Source: Vulcanimicrobiota bacterium (GTDB taxonomy: Bacteria; Vulcanimicrobiota; Vulcanimicrobiia; Vulcanimicrobiales; Vulcanimicrobiaceae). Taken from it: 18,942 nt of DNA. Below are positions 14,323-18,942 of the stretch, one piece after another. Where the stretch lies: positions 1 through 18,942 of the forward strand of contig JASHPC010000118.1 of NCBI GenBank assembly GCA_030038335.1. Reading direction: 5' to 3'. The position numbers were made by a program, and so were the translations under genes. Under the pieces are notes generated by a model. The model was not told the origin of the DNA, did not search any database, and saw nothing but the letters and a program-made list of their open reading frames with translations. Position 1 is the first letter of the stretch. The number at the start of each line of letters is the position of its first letter.

Positions 14323-15368
14323 CGCGCTGAGAACTCGTGCACGGCTTCTACGAGGTGGAGTACATTGTCGACGGGCGTCTCCGGCAGAATGCCATGGCCG
14401 AGGTTGAAGATGTGTCCGGGTCGTCCTCCCGCGCCACGAAGAATATCGCGCACGGCGTCGTCGATCGTCTGTCGATCGGCAAAGAGCAGCGCTGGATCCA
14501 GGTTACCTTGCACTCCGACGCCGTACCCCAACCGCGACCACGCCTCATCCAAGTCTACGCGCCAGTCCAAGCCGATGACGTCACCACCCGCGGCGCGCAT
14601 GTCAGGAAGCAGGCTTCCCGTCATCGTGCCGAAGTGAATCACCGGCGTTCCGGGTCGCAGCGCGTCAATCACCGCGCGGGAGTGCGGAAGCGCGAATCTC
14701 CTGTAGTCTTGCGGCGAAAGCGCACCCGCCCAACTGTCGAACAACTGGACGACGTGCGCGCCGGCGTCGATTTGCATATTCAAATACTCGGCCGTCGTAC
14801 GCGCGATGATATCCATGAATCGATGCCACGTAGCCGAATCGCGGTACATCAATGATTTGGTCGCGACGTAGTTGCGCGACCCTCCGCCTTCGATGACATA
14901 CGAAGCAACGGTGAACGGAGCGCCCGCGAAACCAATGACCGGCACTTCGCCGTGGAGCTCGCGGTGAACGAGACGCACGGTCTGCGCGACGAAACTAAGC
15001 GACTCGTGAACGCTGACGTGATGAAGGGCATCGACGTCGGCTGCGCTACGCACCGTGCGCGCTACACGCGGACCGTCGCCTTTCTCGTATGTTAGTCCGA
15101 GACCCATGGGCAGCAGAGGAAGAAGAATGTCGGCAAAGACGATCGCAGCATCAACGTTGAGCCTGCGAACCGTGTTGACCGTCACCTTGGCCGCGGCATC
15201 CGAGTTTCGGCACAGATCTAAAAAGGAAAAACGATCGCGCAACGAGCGGTATTCTGGAAGATAACGACCGGCTTGGCGCATCAACCAGATAGGAGTGCGC
15301 GGAACGGGTTCGCGTCTGCACGCCTTAATAAAGAGGTACTCGGTTGCGACGTTACCAGCAGAGGGCAT
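14319..15368 (-). CDS. hemE: Uroporphyrinogen III decarboxylase
   Basis: A 349-residue enzyme that removes four carboxyl groups from uroporphyrinogen III to give coproporphyrinogen III. Both family signatures are present: MRQAGRYLPEYR (30-41) and IGFAGAPFTVASYVIEG (145-161). The catalytic Asp is at D80 in IVFADILLP. The C-terminal GHIFNLGHGILPETPVDNV is also standard. Length agrees with the family. It is the first of the coupled hem genes and lies 45 bases after the universal stress gene. A GGAGG directly after that gene's stop is too far from the chosen ATG to serve it, so the upstream gap may hold a promoter or leader. No separate strong promoter is evident. Confidence 0.97.
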   Translation of the reverse strand: MPSAGNVATEYLFIKACRREPVPRTPIWLMRQAGRYLPEYRSLRDRFSFLDLCRNSDAAAKVTVNTVRRLNVDAAIVFADILLPLLPMGLGLTYEKGDGPRVARTVRSAADVDALHHVSVHESLSFVAQTVRLVHRELHGEVPVIGFAGAPFTVASYVIEGGGSRNYVATKSLMYRDSATWHRFMDIIARTTAEYLNMQIDAGAHVVQLFDSWAGALSPQDYRRFALPHSRAVIDALRPGTPVIHFGTMTGSLLPDMRAAGGDVIGLDWRVDLDEAWSRLGYGVGVQGNLDPALLFADRQTIDDAVRDILRGAGGRPGHIFNLGHGILPETPVDNVLHLVEAVHEFSAR

Positions 15369-15413
15369 GACGGGCGCTTCATCGGTGGTCGTTGCGGTCC
15401 TTTGGCGCCTCCG

Positions 15414-15881
15414 TTAACGACGCGCCTCTCCGGTAGGCGGAACTACCATGACGGGAACAGCCGCGTTTCGCACGATACCGGCGGCGACGCTGCCCAAAAG
15501 CAACTGAGAAATGCCGGCCCGGCCATGCGTTCCAACGACGATCATCCTTGCGCGTTCGTGCCTTGCGACGTTCGATATTTCGTCGGCGGGATCTCCATAG
15601 ACGAGCTTTGTCCTTGCGCGACCGCCGGCTCGTGTCACGCGCTCGCTCGCGTCGCGCAAGAACGCATCTCCATCCTCTTCGAGCGCTTTGTACGACCCTT
15701 CGAGAAGAGCGGGGTCGCCCAACGTCATGCGTCCAGCCTTCGCGGTGTCGATGGCATGGCAGAGGAGAAGTTCCGCGTTGAACGCACGCGCTACCTCGAC
15801 CGCGGCGTCAACGGCTCGGTCCGAGAAAACCGAGCCGTCGATTGCGACCACGATCGAGGAAGAAGCGGCGTTGTCTACCAT
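15414..15881 (-). CDS. Universal stress protein (UspA family), copy 1
   Basis: A 155-residue UspA-fold protein. The start has IVVAIDGSVFSDRAVDAA and the end has the ATP-binding loop GTHGRAGISQLLLGS (117-131), matching G-x2-G-x9-G-(S/T). It is therefore likely to bind ATP. The ATG overlaps the stop of the BON-domain gene by seven bases, so translation is coupled to it. Usp proteins accumulate in stress and starvation; the exact ligand or partner here is unknown. Confidence 0.93.
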   Translation of the reverse strand: MVDNAASSSIVVAIDGSVFSDRAVDAAVEVARAFNAELLLCHAIDTAKAGRMTLGDPALLEGSYKALEEDGDAFLRDASERVTRAGGRARTKLVYGDPADEISNVARHERARMIVVGTHGRAGISQLLLGSVAAGIVRNAAVPVMVVPPTGEARR

Positions 15882-16549
15882 TCCTCGTCCGACACTCGCA
15901 GCTCGTTGCAGACGAGTGTCGTTCCGCGTATCGAGAACGCCGCCGACTCGGCTTCATCGCTTTCTGCGAGGCTCGAAACGATGCCCGATAGCGTGACGAC
16001 ACCACCGCGGTCGACCTTCACGTTGACGTTCTTCGTGTCGAGCGCCGCGAGACGCTGAAAGCGGCTTGCAATCTTCCGGCGCAGCTCGACGGCGTCGACC
16101 TCACGCGGCTGGATCGAGATGTCCAGGCGCATGTTGCGAACGCCCACGACGTTACGCACGGCGTCGAGCGCGTCTTGCCGCTGATAGGCCCACTCGACCT
16201 CACCATGCAGCGTTACGTTGCCGTCGTGCACTTCCGCTTGGATCGTCGAAGGCAAGGTGTCGTTCCAACGCAAGACTTCGACAATGGTCTTCGCGATGTC
16301 GGCGTCGTCGCGTACGTGCATGCCGGCCAGCTCGACGCGCAGCTCGTTTGCAATGCCGCGAACGCCCTTCACGTTTTTTACGGATTCTTCGGCAGCCCAC
16401 TTCTCCGTAAAGGTGGGCAACGTTCCGGACAGCGTTACGACGCCGTCCTCGACCGCGATGCCGACCTTTCCGGCATCGAGGCGTGGCTCATCGTCGAGAG
16501 CTGAGAACACGGCTTCTCGGAGCGTTTTGTCGGTGTCAGTGTAGAGCAT
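15875..16549 (-). CDS. Triple BON-domain protein
   Basis: A 224-residue protein made of three BON domains (about 8-75, 82-147 and 155-221), each with the alpha-beta pattern and a V-T-L-x-G core: VVTLSGTLPTFTEKW, then VTLHGEVEWAYQRQDA, then VVTLSGIVSSLAESDEA. BON modules in OsmY and related proteins bind membranes or act in osmotic and envelope stress. There is no signal peptide, so it is probably cytoplasmic or peripheral. The frame is open to 16570, but a GGAGG at 16558-16562 lies eight bases before the ATG at 16549, which decides the start. It forms a pair with the UspA gene that overlaps its end, and in other bacteria BON and Usp genes also occur together. Confidence 0.9.
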   Translation of the reverse strand: MLYTDTDKTLREAVFSALDDEPRLDAGKVGIAVEDGVVTLSGTLPTFTEKWAAEESVKNVKGVRGIANELRVELAGMHVRDDADIAKTIVEVLRWNDTLPSTIQAEVHDGNVTLHGEVEWAYQRQDALDAVRNVVGVRNMRLDISIQPREVDAVELRRKIASRFQRLAALDTKNVNVKVDRGGVVTLSGIVSSLAESDEAESAAFSIRGTTLVCNELRVSDEEW

Positions 16550-16627
16550 CAGAAGTACCTCCGCGGCCATGCTATACGACGCGCGAGAAACTCCAATGAA
16601 AATTCCGAGAAACGGACGTGTGCCGCG

Positions 16628-17056
16628 CTACGCGTGAACGACGATGACCGGAACGTGTGCTGATCGTAGGACTGTTTCGGCGACGCTGCCAAGTAGTAGC
16701 CGAGGCAGGCCTCTGCGGCCGTGCGTTCCCATCACGATAAAATCGGCACCGATGCTGCCGGCACGTTGCGCGATCTCGTATGCCGGATCGCCTTCACCAA
16801 CGATCCCCTCGCAGAGAACGCCATCGGCGCGACCACGCGCGACGGCCGCATCGACGCTCGCTCGTGCTTGCGTGCGAGCATTGTCTAACGCCGCGTCGTT
16901 CGGCACGGCGGGAGCCTCTTTGCCCGCGACGTCGATGGGATCGACGATGGTGCAGATGGTAACGCTCGCAGCTTCGGCCTTGGCCAGGCTCAGTGCCGTG
17001 GCGAGCGCGGTATGCGAGCACGGAGAGTCGTCGAAAGCAACGAAAATCTTTTTCAA
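16628..17056 (-). CDS. Universal stress protein (UspA family), copy 2
   Basis: A 142-residue Usp. From the TTG at 17056 it reads KKIFVAFDDSPCSHTALATA, and it ends with GTHGRRGLPRLLLGSVAETVL (ATP loop 110-124) and VPVIVVHA. The frame is open to 17296, but that part overlaps the upstream gene and has no Usp features. The TTG falls seven bases after the upstream stop and gives the family's usual length, so it is preferred. It is a second paralogue in the same run as the Usp at 15414; the two differ across the middle and are not a recent duplication. Binding of ATP is likely from the conserved loop. Confidence 0.9.
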   Translation of the reverse strand: MKKIFVAFDDSPCSHTALATALSLAKAEAASVTICTIVDPIDVAGKEAPAVPNDAALDNARTQARASVDAAVARGRADGVLCEGIVGEGDPAYEIAQRAGSIGADFIVMGTHGRRGLPRLLLGSVAETVLRSAHVPVIVVHA

Positions 17057-17063
17057 CGTGCGT

Positions 17064-17564
17064 TCAACCGTGTTGGAAGAGGGAATGCCGCAAGATTTCG
17101 CTTTCGCTGCTCTCGATTCGTGTCCGGCACGCCGCCTCGAGGTCGTGCAAAAAGTTCTCGAGCGTGCGCACAGCAAGGCCGCGAACGAGCATCGCATTGG
17201 CCAACGCGCCGAAAGCGTGCAACGGAACGTCGTAACCTCCGTCGAGATGAAGAACGCAGCCGTGGGGGTTCTCTTGCGAAACGGAGAGGCGGCCACGGAA
17301 CCGTGGAAAGGCCTCCGTGTGACGCGCCGCCTCTATCGTGATTTCACGTCGCAGGGCGTGAGGATCGGCGGGAAACGAGTGGATCGCGACGGGAACCGAG
17401 ACTTCACCGACGTCGGGAAGGTGCGCGGCGCTCAGCTCCGCGTGCAGAGCGAAGCCCTGCCACGCGTCGTCCCCGCGCTGTATCTCGTCGATGATGGCGC
17501 AGAGCGCTTCGAACGTCAGTCGTCCAGGAAGCGTCGTAGCGCGTTCGAGACGTACGTCGACCAT
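17064..17564 (-). CDS. Unknown protein, paralogue of the gene at the right edge
   Basis: A 166-residue protein. I do not recognise a named family. It contains AWQGFALHAELSAAHLPDVG, then EVSVPVAIHSF, FPRFRGRLSV, GGYDVPLHAFG and a charged helical C-terminus. There is no signal peptide or membrane helix. The same framework (W..FALH, LPDVG, VP, FP.F.G, GGY.VPL..FG) is found in the plus-strand partial gene at 18580. The layout, a beta-rich middle with strong aromatic and Gly positions, could be a small ligand-binding fold of the START/SRPBCC kind, but that is speculative. It is translated just ahead of the UspA at 17056 with seven bases between, so it probably takes part in the same stress response. 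Confidence 0.85.
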   Translation of the reverse strand: MVDVRLERATTLPGRLTFEALCAIIDEIQRGDDAWQGFALHAELSAAHLPDVGEVSVPVAIHSFPADPHALRREITIEAARHTEAFPRFRGRLSVSQENPHGCVLHLDGGYDVPLHAFGALANAMLVRGLAVRTLENFLHDLEAACRTRIESSESEILRHSLFQHG

Positions 17565-17611
17565 AGCGAAACGATAGTATCATCTGCTTAGGAAGAACCG
17601 GCGAAGGCGCG

Positions 17612-17671
17612 CTACGGCTTGCGGGCGATAATCGCAATCGTGCCGAGATGTCGCTCGTAGCGATTGAATAT
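17612..17671 (-). other. Cut-off conserved tail of the methyltransferase, in frame after TGA
   Basis: Nineteen codons plus a TAG follow the TGA of the methyltransferase in the same frame and encode its expected last strand (RYERHLGTIAIIARKP). The tail has no start codon of its own near its beginning, so it would be made only by readthrough. It accounts for most of the gap to the next gene at 17564. Confidence 0.7.
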
Positions 17672-18448
17672 TCATGCCATTTCCACGACCCGCCGGCGTT
17701 CTACGCCGTGCGTGGCGACGTTCGCGAGGAAGCGAAGCGTGCGCGGAAGGCTCTCGTCTTCGAGGAGCCGGCCGAATCGCAAGAGATGCATCGGCGCTTC
17801 GAGAGCACGATCGGTGACGAAGCCGGCGTCCGTGAGAAGCGAAACCCATTCGCTTTGCGTCAGAGGCCGCGCTCCGACGTGAATGCTTGCCGAAAGCTCG
17901 CGCTCGATGTTTTCGCGGATCTCAAGTGGCAACGAGTTCGGTACGAGCGAGAGCTCGTGAATCGCATATCGTCCTCCGGGTTTCAACAACCGGAATGCCT
18001 CCGCGACGATGCGCCGTTTCGCCGCCGCCGTCTGCATCGTGAGAATCGCTTCACCGCAGACGACGGTTGCGCGCTCGGCCGGGAGTTCGGTTCGATCGGC
18101 CGCACCATGCGTAACGCGCGTCGTCGGCGTCCCAATACGCCATGCAAGAGTTGTCGCAATGCCGCGCTCGCGCTCAACCCCCATGTACGTTGCGGGGTGT
18201 TTGGCGAGGATCAGGTTTGCCGTCGATCCGAAACCGGGTGCTAACTCGACGACGTGATCTTTTCCGGTAATGTCGACCGCATCAAGCATCTGCGTCGTTA
18301 GCGAGAGACCTCCGGGCCGAAGAACGCGCTTTCCAAGTCTTGCAAGAACCCAGTGTCCGGGCATCTTCTTCGCGTCGAGTTCGCTGCCGGGGAGACGCAT
18401 TGCCGTGTCGACCATCGCGCCCACAGCATAGCGCGTCATTTTCGGCAT
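17672..18448 (-). CDS. SAM-dependent methyltransferase with in-frame stop before its conserved C-terminus
   Basis: A class I methyltransferase of 258 residues. It has the SAM loop VVELAPGFGST (66-76), an acidic VERERG at the end of strand 2, AFRLLKPGGRYAIHELSLV as motif III, and LLTDAGF in the C-terminal half. It ends RRRVVEMA and then TGA at 17674-17672. After the TGA the same frame continues IFNRYERHLGTIAIIARKP and stops at TAG 17614-17612. That tail matches the usual ending of this family (MRRVF-RRHLGAIAIVARKP-like), so the TGA looks like a C-to-T change of a CGA arginine codon. The product is therefore probably shortened by 19 residues, including the last beta strand of the fold. The first ATG, at 18448, follows an in-frame GTG at 18451. 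The substrate is unknown. Confidence 0.85.
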   Translation of the reverse strand: MPKMTRYAVGAMVDTAMRLPGSELDAKKMPGHWVLARLGKRVLRPGGLSLTTQMLDAVDITGKDHVVELAPGFGSTANLILAKHPATYMGVERERGIATTLAWRIGTPTTRVTHGAADRTELPAERATVVCGEAILTMQTAAAKRRIVAEAFRLLKPGGRYAIHELSLVPNSLPLEIRENIERELSASIHVGARPLTQSEWVSLLTDAGFVTDRALEAPMHLLRFGRLLEDESLPRTLRFLANVATHGVERRRVVEMA

Positions 18449-18451
18449 CAC

Positions 18452-18579
18452 TCGCTATAATTGTCGTGCAGCGCGTCGGACTAAGCGGCTCTTCTCAAGT
18501 TCTTCTTCGGCGAACGACAATCGTCGCACGTTCTTCTCGGCAACACGGTATGCTGCGTCAATGAAAGCCGGAGTGCAGC
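18452..18579. promoter_or_regulatory. Divergent gap with a TATAAT and a ribosome site
   Basis: This 128-bp region separates the minus-strand methyltransferase from the plus-strand partial gene. TATAAT at 18456-18461 on the plus strand matches a -10 consensus, but no convincing -35 hexamer lies 16-18 bases upstream. GGAG at 18570-18573, six bases before GTG 18580, is a good ribosome site. An imperfect direct repeat, GTTCTTCTTCGGC and GTTCTTCTCGGC, is also present. Confidence 0.3.
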
Positions 18580-18942
18580 GTGCCTAAAGTAGAGTACCAG
18601 CGCCTCGTCGACGTACCGTCAGGCAAGTTCGAGGCGGCGCTCGAAGCCGTTCTTCGCGGCATTTCCGGACGGATAAAGCCGTGGGACGACTTTGCGCTGC
18701 ATCTCGCGATCAGCGACATCGGGCTCCCCGACGTCGGATACATCACGGTTCCCATCAAGCTGAACTGCGCGCGAGAGATCGATGCGTCGGGACAGTTCCA
18801 AATGACGCTGCACATTGAGGCGCAGAAGAATCGTGCCTCGTTCCCTCTTTTTGACGGCCACTGCGGCGTCAGCGTCCTCAACGCATCGCGCTGCAACTTT
18901 TGGCTCGGCGGAGGTTATACGGTTCCCTTGAAAAGTTTCGGA
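18580..18942 (+). CDS. Unknown protein, paralogue of the gene at 17064-17564 (partial, runs off right edge)
   Basis: Open from GTG 18580 to the end of the window, at least 121 residues. The start is supported by GGAG six bases upstream; the earlier ATG at 18561 is in another frame and stops after eight codons. The protein has PWDDFALHLAISDIGLPDVG, then YITVPIKLNC, FPLFDGHCGVSV and GGGYTVPLKSFG. Each of these lines up, in the same order and spacing, with the unknown protein at 17064-17564, so the two are paralogues on opposite strands a kilobase apart. No signal peptide is seen. Function is unknown; the codon pattern is consistent with coding, and the shared framework makes it a real gene. Confidence 0.8.
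   Translation, partial: MPKVEYQRLVDVPSGKFEAALEAVLRGISGRIKPWDDFALHLAISDIGLPDVGYITVPIKLNCAREIDASGQFQMTLHIEAQKNRASFPLFDGHCGVSVLNASRCNFWLGGGYTVPLKSFG

Noticed and set aside
17672..17674. TGA read as an amino acid (changed genetic code or selenocysteine)
   Set aside because: Several intact genes here, such as the cupin, cyclase copy 1 and hemY, end at TGA, and the position is not a Cys/Sec active site.
18456..18461. TATAAT as a confident promoter of the right-edge gene
   Set aside because: No -35 match at proper spacing; kept only as a low-confidence note in the intergenic entry.

Overview
The window is 18.9 kb of GC-rich bacterial chromosome, densely coding, with short gaps and many 4-13 bp gene overlaps. 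There are no rRNA, tRNA, CRISPR, phage or transposase signals. The mix is a sedolisin (S53) protease, a Tat-exported HiPIP, a compact hemE-hemH-hemY operon, tandem universal-stress genes with a triple-BON protein, and long cyclase-STAND-TPR regulators. It resembles uncultured soil lineages such as Eremiobacterota (WPS-2), or less likely Chloroflexota or deep Actinobacteriota. That placement is inference from gene content only.

Region 1 (1-2000) looks eroded. It holds the first residues of an Nramp-type metal transporter leaving the left edge, and two overlapping fragments resembling Mrp antiporter subunits E and F. The E fragment lacks an ordinary start for its conserved upstream part, and the F fragment stops after its first half. 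An intact VOC protein and a HiPIP follow. Next comes a secreted dienelactone-hydrolase-like gene broken into three frames, with its nucleophile motif gone.

Region 2 (2000-5640) holds a PEP mutase/isocitrate-lyase-like enzyme with an upstream cupin, and a methyltransferase divergent from a complete pro-kumamolisin-type S53 protease with all catalytic residues.

Region 3 (5640-12006) is the most unusual. Two paralogous giants of about 915 residues face away from each other. Each has an N-terminal class III nucleotide cyclase with all six canonical catalytic residues, a STAND/NB-ARC-like ATPase and a TPR-rich C-terminus with no visible DNA-binding domain. The minus-strand copy sits in a tight operon between a one-helix membrane protein and a 61-residue protein whose start overlaps its stop. 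The 105-bp divergent gap contains an 8+2+8 bp inverted repeat. This looks like a ligand-gated cAMP-type signalling locus.

Region 4 (12044-18451) is a minus-strand run of eight genes: methyltransferase, unknown protein, UspA, triple BON, UspA, hemE, hemH, hemY. The heme genes are translationally coupled and in the order used by Bacillus, which suggests, but does not prove, the coproporphyrin-dependent route. The methyltransferase carries an in-frame TGA followed by 19 codons that encode its expected conserved C-terminus. The right edge cuts a plus-strand gene that starts at a GTG and is a paralogue of the unknown protein at 17064-17564.
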